DNA of 38,219 nucleotides from a virus, in IMG/VR virus record IMGVR_UViG_3300004463_000540, positions 1 through 38,219 of that record, one strand, 5' to 3'. A program made the translations under genes and the position numbers. The first letter of the stretch is position 1. Each line of letters opens with the position of its first letter. Positions 7,349 to 14,369 of this stretch are shown here, piece after piece. The notes under the pieces were generated by a model. The model did not search any database and was not told the origin of the DNA. It was given only the letters and a program-made list of their open reading frames with translations.

Positions 7349-7735
7349 ATGCACAGAGACTTTATCACTGAAAAGATCTGCGTGATATGTGGCAAAGAGC
7401 ATGATGAGTCTATTTATAACACTCTCAGTGAAACTCTTAAAGACGTGCCATGGGCTTACGGCGCTGTTTATGGATTTGAAGCCACCACAGTTTGTAGTCA
7501 TGAGTGTTATGTAAACTGGAAGAAGGGCCGAGCCCTTATCACTTCAATCAACTTCATTAAAAATCTCTCGCTCACTTCTTTTGATGATATCCAAAAAGTT
7601 CTTCGTCTTCCTGAGGAAGGCGGCTATGCACAACAAAAGATCGATAAAAGAGTCACGGGCTTTCCTTGGCTCAATACTCTAGACGTTGAAAACATTAAAA
7701 AACTTGGCCAACTCTTAGGAAGACAAAACTTATGA
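7349..7735 (+). CDS. Small zinc-ribbon-like protein (128 aa)
   Basis: ATG 7349 is preferred to ATG 7331 because AAAGGAACAAGCAAA precedes it, a leader used by other genes of this phage. Residues 11-14 are CVIC and a second pair, CSHEC, is near residues 49-53, giving a likely zinc knuckle. The C-terminal half is helical and mixed. The promoter/operator at 7217 and the 5' stem-loop lie directly upstream, so it heads its own transcript. Function is unknown. Confidence 0.75.
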   Translation: MHRDFITEKICVICGKEHDESIYNTLSETLKDVPWAYGAVYGFEATTVCSHECYVNWKKGRALITSINFIKNLSLTSFDDIQKVLRLPEEGGYAQQKIDKRVTGFPWLNTLDVENIKKLGQLLGRQNL

Positions 7736-8181
7736 AAATGATCAAACCACCTAAAAAACTCTCTGCTCTTATTTGGCTAGCTCTTGGTGATCTAGTGAAG
7801 GTTGAGAAGGACAAACGATATCAAGTGAACATGACATCTTGGCATAAACCAGAGTTTGGTAGATGCAACGTGTGCTTTGCTGGCTCTGTGATGGCAAAGA
7901 CTTTAAAGACTGCTCATAAATTTGATGCTGATCTTAATTCTGTAGACTTCTCGTATGAATGGAAATTGGCTTTTCAGGCACTCGATGCTGTTAGACAGGG
8001 TGAAATTTATGATGCTCTAGATTGTCACTGTCATACAGATCTGTCTTTTAAATTTCTTAAATCTTTTTATGGTATGGAAAATGATTTTTGGGATGAGCAA
8101 ATTTCTTACTATAGTGATCCTAAGGAATTCAAAGAAGCCATGGCAGACATCGCAGTAATGCTAGAAAGCCATGGCCTATGA
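7732..8181 (+). CDS. Conserved-looking phage protein with CxVC and CHC motifs
   Basis: This gene overlaps the previous stop (ATGA). The 149-aa protein has RCNVCFAGSVMA near residues 44-55, a pattern I remember from several phage hypothetical proteins, and CHCHTD near 103-108; the Cys/His residues could bind a metal. The rest is helical with an acidic character. It is coupled at its end to two tiny membrane proteins. No activity can be assigned. Confidence 0.7.
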   Translation: MKMIKPPKKLSALIWLALGDLVKVEKDKRYQVNMTSWHKPEFGRCNVCFAGSVMAKTLKTAHKFDADLNSVDFSYEWKLAFQALDAVRQGEIYDALDCHCHTDLSFKFLKSFYGMENDFWDEQISYYSDPKEFKEAMADIAVMLESHGL

Positions 8182-8279
8182 TCTTGCAGTTTGAAATCCT
8201 TACAATTTTTTGTGTGAGTATGTTCGTCTTCACCATCCTTGGTCTAGTCATGCAGCTTATCAGTGAATTGGCAGATTAA
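8178..8279 (+). CDS. Tiny single-pass membrane protein (33 aa)
   Basis: ATG 8178 overlaps the previous stop (ATGA). Nearly the whole peptide, residues 5-28, is hydrophobic (ILTIFCVSMFVFTILGLVM) and would span the membrane once. The next small membrane ORF starts directly at its stop. Position in the plus arm argues against a classical lysis holin; host-membrane modulation is possible. The tight packing of stop and start codons supports translation. Confidence 0.55.
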   Translation: MILQFEILTIFCVSMFVFTILGLVMQLISELAD

Positions 8280-8414
8280 GTGAAAGAGGCATTATTCAAA
8301 CTGACAGACTTATTAACGCTTATGGCTATCAATGCCGCAGCGTCCATTGTTGTTGGTTTGATAGTGATAATCATTCTCATTTTTCTTGGCAACGCTTTAA
8401 AACGCTTATGGTAA
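8280..8414 (+). CDS. Tiny single-pass membrane protein (44 aa, GTG start)
   Basis: GTG at 8280 abuts the TAA of the preceding ORF (TAAGTG). Residues 14-37 form a strong hydrophobic segment (AINAAASIVVGLIVIIILIF), flanked by a charged N-terminus and a basic C-terminus (ALKRLW). It is probably coexpressed with the preceding membrane peptide; the two could form a complex. The 455-nt structured RNA region begins 45 bp downstream. Confidence 0.5.
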   Translation: MKEALFKLTDLLTLMAINAAASIVVGLIVIIILIFLGNALKRLW

Positions 8415-8459
8415 ATAATTCAAAGGGTGTGTGATTTATGTATTGAAATAGTGACGGAT

Positions 8460-8914
8460 TCGTAATGTCATCGGGGTGATAAAAGAAAGGCCCCGGATGC
8501 CAGGGCCTAAGCTTAGAAATGACTTGTGATAACTTCATTTCTAAGCGAGCCGCTCGGCAAAGGCAAGTCTTTTATCCACAAAGTTTATTTAGGACCGTGA
8601 AAAGTTGGGCTGTCCCCGACTGGCATGGCCCCAAGGTTAACTCCTACATGACTCAGCACCGAGGGATTAAGGGCTGAGCGGAAGGCCTAAATAAATTTTC
8701 GGACGATAGTAGACAGCGAAACTAAAAGTAGTAACTGGAAGCATTTAATAGCAAAAACCTGACCTGGGCTCTAGCCTGGTAGGCTTCGCTATATCAAAAA
8801 CCAGTTCAAACAAACATTTATTAACCAACAATTGCATGGCTTCGGCCCTGCCGCGCTCACGCTTGTCTGCTCCTGTCTGAGTACAGCCAGCGAGCCCGAG
8901 TGTAATGGATACGA
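8460..8914 (+). ncRNA. Large structured non-coding RNA candidate (~455 nt)
   Basis: The 8415-8946 interval has no plausible ORF but many perfect helices. Closing stems: 8460-8464/8910-8914 and 8471-8475/8895-8899. Next, 8476-8486/8568-8579 (11 bp, one bulge) encloses hairpins 8488-8493/8503-8508 (6 bp), 8511-8522/8535-8546 (12 bp) and a small GC hairpin at 8546-8558. A 14-bp helix, 8580-8593/8686-8699, encloses hairpins near 8604-8620 and 8652-8678. A pseudoknot (8715-8720/8785-8790 with 8733-8738/8801-8806) and a UUCG-capped hairpin (8834-8851) follow. No match to tmRNA, RNase P, or a riboswitch was recognised. The strand is assumed from neighbouring genes; the 5' and 3' ends are estimates. 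Confidence 0.75.
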
Positions 8915-8946
8915 TTTAAAATTAACTCTCTTAAAGGGGAATGTGA

Positions 8947-9306
8947 ATGGCTACGCTACAAGAACTTATTAGGGAACATGGTTTAGGTAAGTGGTTAGCT
9001 CCTGCTCATACTAAAGATCAAAGGAAGTTTAAGCCGATGTTTCTTAATGAAGATCAAGATCGATACATAGGTGAGAACTATAACGGAATTAGTGATTCTT
9101 ACAAAGTAGATGAACAGGCTCAGTTTGTTCTCTGGGAAGAGTCTAAGCCATCAAAGCAAGTAACATTCTTCGAGGTCGTCGTCGATGGAGTTGAGAATGG
9201 CTATCTCGATTGGTGGTCTCAAGCCCGCTTAGACAAACCTTGTATGCCTGCTGTTTATAAAACAGGTGCTTCTAAGGTTGTCGAAGTCCCCTGGGGCACG
9301 AAATAA
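8947..9306 (+). CDS. Hypothetical protein (119 aa) after the structured RNA
   Basis: ATG 8947 follows TTAAAGGGGAATGTGA, a strong site. The protein is soluble with several Trp residues (GYLDWWSQARL near 80-90), a strand-rich middle, and no cysteine cluster or membrane segment. It begins about 30 bp after the closing helix of the structured RNA, which could therefore also be its leader. No family was recognised. Confidence 0.7.
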   Translation: MATLQELIREHGLGKWLAPAHTKDQRKFKPMFLNEDQDRYIGENYNGISDSYKVDEQAQFVLWEESKPSKQVTFFEVVVDGVENGYLDWWSQARLDKPCMPAVYKTGASKVVEVPWGTK

Positions 9307-9396
9307 ACTTATGTGTAGCAGCAAATAAGAATTTATGTTGCAAGTCTGTGATTATTTCGTAACTTAGTAAAAATTACAAAAAGGAAACAAACCAAA

Positions 9397-9804
9397 GTGG
9401 ACCAGATACTTGTTAAAACACAAAGTAGGATCATGCACCTACAAGAAAGCATCAAACGAATCACTGATGATGTGAAGAACATCAAAGTAGTGGTGAGCCG
9501 TCTTTACACGACAGAGCATCTCTTTGGAAAGACTGATGCTGCTCGTGTAGCTTTAGAAGATTATAAAGATGGTGAAGAGATGGGCTTTGTTGGCTACTTC
9601 ACTCTGATTCAAGATGCTTACCTAGTAAATCAGATCACTCACTCCTTCACTACCATTGATGACATTGAAGAGAGTTACTTCATCGCTTTTGATCAAGGCA
9701 TCCTTATGCCATCACTAGAGAGACCAAAGCCTGGTATCGGCTACATCCTTTATGGTGTGAAACTAAATGGCATCATTGATTGCTTAGAAAGTAACAGAGG
9801 TTAG
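9397..9804 (+). CDS. Hypothetical protein (135 aa, GTG start)
   Basis: GTG 9397 follows AAAAAGGAAACAAACCAAA; no better start is present. The first 40 residues form a likely amphipathic helix or coiled coil (LQESIKRITDDVKNIKVVVS). The remainder is mixed alpha/beta. It is the first gene of a run leading to the repeat protein at 9807. A 90-bp AT-rich gap precedes it, in which no convincing promoter was seen. Confidence 0.7.
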   Translation: MDQILVKTQSRIMHLQESIKRITDDVKNIKVVVSRLYTTEHLFGKTDAARVALEDYKDGEEMGFVGYFTLIQDAYLVNQITHSFTTIDDIEESYFIAFDQGILMPSLERPKPGIGYILYGVKLNGIIDCLESNRG

Positions 9805-9806
9805 TT

Positions 9807-11147
9807 TTGGGTGATGATATGGACATTGAATTAAACAGCGTGCCTGGTGCGATTTTAAACGGTGGTGGTAGCGGTGGTGTTTACCCAGTTCCTATGGGTG
9901 GCATCCCTTATAATCCTAATACTCCGATTGATCGTGCTGTGATGTCTCAAAGACCTCTCGATACTGGTGATCGCTTTCAAGTGATTAGTAGAATCCCATC
10001 TCTGGAGGCTGCTCCTATTGGTGCGATCTACAGAGTGGATGGAAGAACGCCTCATGATCATACCTATGACTTTAGAGCTAGATCACCTGATCATCCTGGT
10101 GGTGGTAATGATGTCGCTTGGTGGTTTAAAGATGAAGATCAAGGTCGTTACTGGGTTCTTTTAGAAAGAGCAGAGAGAATTACACCAAATACTCCTCGTG
10201 CTCCAATGATAGCAGGGGATCAATTTAGACTTACTCGAAGTCTTATTTATATTGAATCTAGCATGGCAGGTATGATCTTTACGGTGGTGAGAGCTGGAAG
10301 AGACCGTGCTTTCCAAGCAAAGTGCCCTGATCTACCTAGACCAGGTGATGAACCTTGGTATTTTGATTATAGTGATGAGGATTTAAATTGGGTTCGTATA
10401 CCAAGACCTGAGGATACTGTAGCTGGATGGACTCCCCAAGTTGGTCAGGTGATTGAGATCTTAAGAGATAACCACTACAGCATCAGTTGTGTTCAAGGAG
10501 ATCTATTTGTCATCTCAAATGATAACGTAGAAAGCGGCATTAAATTTTATGCTAGATGTATTCAGGGTACAGAATCTGATCGTCCAGATTGGGATTTTAT
10601 CTTTAGAGTTGATGCTTTTAATGAAGGATATCGTCTTTACAGATCAGCTCCTTCTTTATCAATGGAACTAGCTGGTGAAGCTCCTATAGCTGTGCCACCT
10701 ACTGTAAGAGATCCTTTAAGACTGGGTATGATGGTTGAGATCACTATCGATGGTTATTATGCGATTCCTTGTAAATCTGGTGATAAGTTTATGATCACCT
10801 CTGTTTATGAAAAATCATTCTACGCTAAAACTACAATGTCATCAGCAGATATGTGGCAGTTTAAAGTTGAAGACGAGGGTAGAGGTTGGAAGAGAGTTGA
10901 AGAGACTCCATCACCATCTCTAGAACTTCCAATGAAGTCAGTGGCTGATATCCCTCGTGAAGTTCCTTACTACACTCGTCATGAGATGGCCTTCGAGCTT
11001 GCAAAAGCTTTAATGGGTAATGCTGATCTAGCTAAGATTCTTAATCATGCACACCAAGAAGATCCTGGTGACAAGATGAGTACGATCATTACTCGCGTTG
11101 CTGATAACACCGCTAAGAAGCTTCTAGAGACCTGGGAGAAGGACTAA
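9807..11147 (+). CDS. Four-repeat beta-rich protein (446 aa), unknown function
   Basis: Four degenerate repeats of about 65-75 aa occupy residues 50-370. Each combines a start such as GDRFQVIS, GDQFRLTR or GDKFMITS, a middle with F(R/Q/Y)A(R/K), and an end with W/F-x-F-D...GRxWxxxE. They may form small SH3-like or beta-barrel modules. The N-terminus is Gly/Pro-rich; the C-terminus (380-446) is helical. TTG 9807 (GAGGT six bases upstream) is used; ATG 9819 is an alternative. It is coupled to the next gene by TAATG. Confidence 0.75.
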   Translation: MGDDMDIELNSVPGAILNGGGSGGVYPVPMGGIPYNPNTPIDRAVMSQRPLDTGDRFQVISRIPSLEAAPIGAIYRVDGRTPHDHTYDFRARSPDHPGGGNDVAWWFKDEDQGRYWVLLERAERITPNTPRAPMIAGDQFRLTRSLIYIESSMAGMIFTVVRAGRDRAFQAKCPDLPRPGDEPWYFDYSDEDLNWVRIPRPEDTVAGWTPQVGQVIEILRDNHYSISCVQGDLFVISNDNVESGIKFYARCIQGTESDRPDWDFIFRVDAFNEGYRLYRSAPSLSMELAGEAPIAVPPTVRDPLRLGMMVEITIDGYYAIPCKSGDKFMITSVYEKSFYAKTTMSSADMWQFKVEDEGRGWKRVEETPSPSLELPMKSVADIPREVPYYTRHEMAFELAKALMGNADLAKILNHAHQEDPGDKMSTIITRVADNTAKKLLETWEKD

Positions 11148-11467
11148 TGACACCAACTATGGCTATCTTAGGTATCATCATGGCTGGCATCGTAGGCCTT
11201 CAGATTATGTACATGATGACTATCATCACCAGAAACTCAGTCATCTTAAACTCTCTTATGCACGGGGTTTATAGCACCATTAAAGATCCTGCTGATCGAA
11301 TGCAGTTTCTTGATCACATGATGATGACAACCATGGCTCGTGCTGAACAAGGTGAGATTGATCGTGGTGAGATGGATAAGATCATGAGGCACTTTAAAGA
11401 AGAGTTTCAAGAAGCTAGTGAGAACTGGAAGATAATTGAAGAGGGTGAAAACCTTGACCTTCTCTAA
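11147..11467 (+). CDS. Met-rich membrane-anchored protein (106 aa)
   Basis: The start ATG shares its A with the TAA of the preceding gene. Residues 4-28 are hydrophobic and Met-rich and should span the membrane; residues 40-106 are helical and charged, probably cytoplasmic. Coupling to the four-repeat protein suggests the two work together, perhaps at the inner membrane. No family was recognised. Confidence 0.7.
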   Translation: MTPTMAILGIIMAGIVGLQIMYMMTIITRNSVILNSLMHGVYSTIKDPADRMQFLDHMMMTTMARAEQGEIDRGEMDKIMRHFKEEFQEASENWKIIEEGENLDLL

Positions 11468-11708
11468 AGAACTAAGAAAACGAGTTACTGAAGACGGTAG
11501 AACCATCAGAGAGTTCTCTCACTCTAATGGACTCTCTGAGTTCACTGTCTCAGCCTACATGGATCAATCAAGGGTGACTATCCCAAGCGTTGATAACATG
11601 AAAAAGATCTCTAAAGGACTTAACTGGGATCTAGGGGACATGGTTCGTACCGCTGGTACTGACAGATATATTGAATTTTGTGAAAAACATGGCGTTAAGC
11701 CAATCTAA
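11436..11708 (+). CDS. HTH (Cro/C1-like) DNA-binding protein
   Basis: An 83-90 aa protein with a helix-turn-helix of Xre type in residues 20-65: TIREFSHSNGLSEFTVSAYM resembles helices 1-3, and VDNMKKISKGLNWDLGDMV the following helices. It would bind operator DNA as a dimer. The start is uncertain: TTG 11436 (GGAAG upstream), or TTG 11454 with AAGAGG upstream. It overlaps the previous gene by up to 32 nt. A candidate regulator of the palindromic operator at 7221-7238. Confidence 0.7.
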   Translation: MKRVKTLTFSKELRKRVTEDGRTIREFSHSNGLSEFTVSAYMDQSRVTIPSVDNMKKISKGLNWDLGDMVRTAGTDRYIEFCEKHGVKPI

Positions 11709-11720
11709 AGGAGAATACAA

Positions 11721-12083
11721 ATGGCAGAATACAGAACTAACCCAAACAGCCTAAAACAGCAGGCACTAGCTTTATTCCGTAAAGGAATGAGCCTTAATGA
11801 AGCAGTCAAAGAACTTCGTAAGATGGGACTAAGACCTAAGTACAACACTGTGGCGGCTTACCAGACGATTCATCGTAAAGAGCAAGCAGCTATCGAGATT
11901 CCTGTGACTCCTAAGTGGCCAACACTGGGCGGTTCACCTGATCAGGTAGTAGCGACTGGTCTTGCTGAAAGATCTTCTTACTCTGCTTTTGAGATCATTG
12001 AGAAGATCGCAGTTTGTCCAAAACTTTTACCAAGCCAAAAATCAGTGTTTCTGAAGTTCGCAGTTGAGGCATTTAATGGCTAA
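11721..12083 (+). CDS. Putative HTH protein (120 aa)
   Basis: ATG 11721 follows TAAAGGAGAATACAA. Residues 8-52 contain ALALFRKGMSLNEAVKELRK and then a basic helix with NTVAAYQTIHRKE, resembling the recognition region of resolvase- or sigma-type HTH domains that read short motifs. The C-terminal half is helical without known features. Flanked by two Xre-like genes, it lies in a regulatory cluster directly before the conjugation operon. Confidence 0.6.
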   Translation: MAEYRTNPNSLKQQALALFRKGMSLNEAVKELRKMGLRPKYNTVAAYQTIHRKEQAAIEIPVTPKWPTLGGSPDQVVATGLAERSSYSAFEIIEKIAVCPKLLPSQKSVFLKFAVEAFNG

Positions 12084-12324
12084 AAGAAAAAAGAGCTTTG
12101 GAGGTGTTTTAAGAGACCTCAGACTTAGCTCTGATCTTTTTCAGGAAGACATTGCAAATATTTGCGAGGTCACTCCTCAGTTTATTTCAAACTGGGAATG
12201 CGGAAGATCTTATCCACCACCAGAAAGATTACAGGCTGCCTGTGATGAATATGGATGGGACTATGAGGGACTTTCAAAGCTCATCGTAAAAGAGAAGCAC
12301 GACAAGTCTAAATTTGGTTACTAA
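12076..12324 (+). CDS. Xre-family HTH regulator (82 aa)
   Basis: ATG 12076 overlaps the previous gene by 8 nt, with GAGG upstream; the ORF is open further up but lacks a site. The Xre pattern is clear: LRDLRLSSDLFQEDIANICE then VTPQFISNWECGRSYPPPERL, matching helix 2, recognition helix 3 and the conserved W-E-xG-xxxP feature. The basic N-terminus (AKRKKS) may reach the minor groove. It is the last gene before the ubiquitin-like operon and a plausible repressor of it or of the 7217 promoter. Confidence 0.85.
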   Translation: MAKRKKSFGGVLRDLRLSSDLFQEDIANICEVTPQFISNWECGRSYPPPERLQAACDEYGWDYEGLSKLIVKEKHDKSKFGY

Positions 12325-12329
12325 AATTT

Positions 12330-12396
12330 GAGGGCTTAGGGTTCATTGAAGGAGTCTTAGGTTTGCTTGTTCCAGGCTCTGGAGCTTTAGGCCCTC
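12330..12396 (+). promoter_or_regulatory. Leader stem-loop upstream of the ubiquitin-like gene
   Basis: GAGGGC (12330-12335) pairs with GCCCTC (12391-12396) and an inner hairpin TCCAG-GCT-CTGGA spans 12371-12383. The gap 12325-12442 otherwise holds no standard gene. A short hydrophobic reading frame ending LGPLLLKNN is present but lacks a convincing start. No T run follows, so it is not a normal terminator. Confidence 0.45.
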
Positions 12397-12442
12397 TATT
12401 ACTAAAAAACAACTAACAGGCAAAAAACAAAGGAGAATGAAA

Positions 12443-12646
12443 ATGGCAAAGGAACTAACAGTTCAAGTATCTGGTGGTGAGCGCATGGGTGGAAAAACTG
12501 CTGAGACAGTAGCAGAGCTTAAGCGTGGTTTGGATGCTTCAGTAGCAAACTACCAAGCAACCGTAAATGGTGAACCAGTAGAGGACACTCATGTTCTTTC
12601 TGACTTCGCTTTCGTTGCTTTGACTGCAAAAGTTAAAGGCGCTTAA
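12443..12646 (+). CDS. Ubiquitin-like beta-grasp modifier (67 aa)
   Basis: ATG 12443 has AAGGAGAATGAAA upstream (an ATG six bases earlier is too close to the site). Residues 4-9 form a first strand, 20-32 a helix (ETVAELKRGLDAS), and 37-46 strand-turn YQATVNGEPV, with VxNGEPV as in MoaD/ThiS/ubiquitin-like folds. The last strand FVALTAKVKGA ends the protein. The C-terminus is Gly66-Ala67, not Gly-Gly, so either this end is used directly or the JAMM protein removes Ala67. E2-, JAMM- and E1-like genes follow in the same direction, which strengthens the assignment. MoaD-like sulfur transfer is an alternative, but no MoaE, thiamin or tungsten genes are nearby. Confidence 0.8.
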   Translation: MAKELTVQVSGGERMGGKTAETVAELKRGLDASVANYQATVNGEPVEDTHVLSDFAFVALTAKVKGA

Positions 12647-12696
12647 GCGTTGAATGGGTCACTCATAGAAATATGGGTGGCCTTCTTGAACGCTTA
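12644..12696 (+). promoter_or_regulatory. Strong hairpin between modifier and E2-like genes
   Basis: TAAGCGTT (12644-12651), beginning with the stop codon of the modifier gene, pairs perfectly with AACGCTTA (12689-12696). Inside it, 12657-12666 pairs along all 10 positions with 12673-12682 (two G-U) around a 6-nt loop. The E2 ribosome-binding site starts 2-3 nt after the stem. It probably stabilises the modifier mRNA or limits read-through, giving much more modifier than enzyme. Confidence 0.7.
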
Positions 12697-12710
12697 TAAA
12701 GGAGCAAGCA

Positions 12711-14288
12711 ATGAGTGAAACTAGAACTGAGGGATGGTCATTAGACTTCGTACAAGATCATCAATCAGGACATACAAGACAAGTCTCTGGTAACGATGGG
12801 AGATTACAAGGTGATATTGATGAAACTTTAGCTAGAACTATTACTGATAGTTTTAGAGACACTGCCATTGAATACATAGCACAACACGCTGGTGTTTTTA
12901 GAGTGCCGCTTAATGAAAATGCAATAGCCCAAGCGGTTTCGGTAGCTGAGCGCGCCTCACCACCACCATTAGAGAGAATGTCTGATTTATACTCAAGCTT
13001 TGTAGCACCATCCATTGCTGGTCTCAGTGAGACTGTGGCTCGTGATGAGCGTGGTAGGTTTGCACCTAGAAGCCGCACCACTGCTGAAGCTTCTACTACC
13101 TCTAGACCTACACCTGATAACTCTGATTTAAATCTCACTAATTCTTGTTTTAGAACTGATGAAGAATTTATTAAGTACGTGAACACCATGTGCTCAGTGT
13201 TTTACGTAAGCCCTAATCACAAGGAAGTCAGAATTCTTCTCTCAAACTCTAGTGAATACTATAATTATGATAAAGGAGCGGTCAATAGCTACCTTATTGG
13301 CATAGCTAGTGAAGTAGCTCCTAGTGAGCGTGGCTTAAGAGACAGCATGGTGGCTGAGCTTGTTCGTATGAAAAGAAGAATCAACTCTAATGCAGATCTA
13401 GAGTCTTCTTATCAAAGAAACATACTCTCAGCAAAAAGCTATCTTACTGATCATAGAAGATCTATCTCAAATGCTAATCACGACTACTTAGCTTTGATCA
13501 GAGCTAAATCTAGATCCCTTGATTATGTGGCGATTGTAAAAGAGATCTTAAAAGACGAGTTCTACTCTCTACAAACCGTTGATGACACGAAAGTCTTTTT
13601 TATCACAAAACCTGTGACCATCTCTCACATCATTAGATCATCAAAAGTGGATCAGACTTGTTACATGGGTAAGTATAGAATCATGCTTGATTTTGATTCT
13701 TGTATTATCACGGTCCAGCAGTGGGAAGATAACATCATAGTCTCTGGTTGTCCTCATCCTAACGTGAATGAGAGTGGTGGCATATGCTGGGGCAATGGCA
13801 GTGTAGCAGCAGAGCAAATGAGCCAAGGGATCTTTAAACCAGCCTTTGAAGCTCTAAGATCAATTCTTACATCTTATGGCACACCTCCTTACGTTCCACT
13901 AGAGAGCTTTATCTCAGCAAGAAAGAGATTAGATATCTTTGTGAATACCACTCATAGAAAAGTGGGGAGACTTAAAGTTCAAGGTGATATTTTTTCTTTA
14001 AAATTCAACCTTAATGGTTTGACCATTCACGATAGCAGAAGCCTTGAAGTTGATCTCTTTCAAGAATTTAAAATCACTGATGATGGTATAATCTTCTCTC
14101 ATCTTGATGCTGATAAGTTCTTAATCGCTGACAATAACGCCACGTTCGTTAATGTGGATGACTTCTTTAAGGATCTAAATCTCACTCTGACAAGATCAGA
14201 GATGGTTGATCACGATCACTACTTAAACACCGTTGAGCATGATGAAGATGATGATGGTGATCATGGTGATGATTCAGATGTCTTCTGA
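12711..14288 (+). CDS. E2-like (UBC-type) conjugating enzyme fused to extra domains (525 aa)
   Basis: Proposed to carry the modifier as a thioester. The hallmark is HPN at residues 349-351 followed by GGIC, with C359 as candidate catalytic cysteine. A strand-rich region upstream (about 290-345, VFFITKPV..YRIMLDFDSCIITV) and PPYVPLESF after it (about 389-397) match the UBC core of bacterial E2-like proteins. The core lies in about 250-400. N-terminal ~230 residues are polar and contain ARDERGRFAPRS; 405-500 is a further beta-rich region; the tail is very acidic (EDDDGDHGDDSD). A normal E2 is about 150 aa, so this is far longer. AAAGGAGCAAGCA precedes ATG 12711. Confidence 0.82.
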   Translation: MSETRTEGWSLDFVQDHQSGHTRQVSGNDGRLQGDIDETLARTITDSFRDTAIEYIAQHAGVFRVPLNENAIAQAVSVAERASPPPLERMSDLYSSFVAPSIAGLSETVARDERGRFAPRSRTTAEASTTSRPTPDNSDLNLTNSCFRTDEEFIKYVNTMCSVFYVSPNHKEVRILLSNSSEYYNYDKGAVNSYLIGIASEVAPSERGLRDSMVAELVRMKRRINSNADLESSYQRNILSAKSYLTDHRRSISNANHDYLALIRAKSRSLDYVAIVKEILKDEFYSLQTVDDTKVFFITKPVTISHIIRSSKVDQTCYMGKYRIMLDFDSCIITVQQWEDNIIVSGCPHPNVNESGGICWGNGSVAAEQMSQGIFKPAFEALRSILTSYGTPPYVPLESFISARKRLDIFVNTTHRKVGRLKVQGDIFSLKFNLNGLTIHDSRSLEVDLFQEFKITDDGIIFSHLDADKFLIADNNATFVNVDDFFKDLNLTLTRSEMVDHDHYLNTVEHDEDDDGDHGDDSDVF

Positions 14289-14369
14289 AGAGGAGCCATC
14301 ACTTTTGACAACTTAGCCACTAGAATTTTGTGGGATACCGTAACAACTTAAAAGGAACAAGCAAGCAAA

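Noticed and set aside
8360-8378. Sequence matching 17 of 19 positions of a Fur box (GATAATGATAATCATTATC)
   Set aside because: It lies inside the codons of a membrane segment (Ile/Val/Leu-rich), which naturally give ATA GTG ATA ATC ATT; there is no promoter at this place.
8460-8914. tmRNA, RNase P RNA or a tRNA array
   Set aside because: No tRNA-like ends, tag reading frame, RNase P conserved blocks or cloverleafs were seen.
11436-12324. Lysogeny module
   Set aside because: HTH regulators are present, but no integrase, excisionase or attachment site was recognised; a temperate lifestyle cannot be claimed.
12313-12418. Hydrophobic reading frame ending LGPLLLKNN before the modifier gene
   Set aside because: No ATG/GTG start with a ribosome-binding site; only ATT or a weak TTG could start it, and the region forms a hairpin instead.
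12761-13189. Minus-strand 142-codon ORF inside the E2-like gene
   Set aside because: Shadow of codon use in the sense gene; no site or neighbours on that strand.
14303-14330. Possible promoter with TTGACA before the JAMM gene
   Set aside because: No -10 hexamer at 15-19 bp; TAGAAT is too close (10 bp) and GATACC too far (23 bp).
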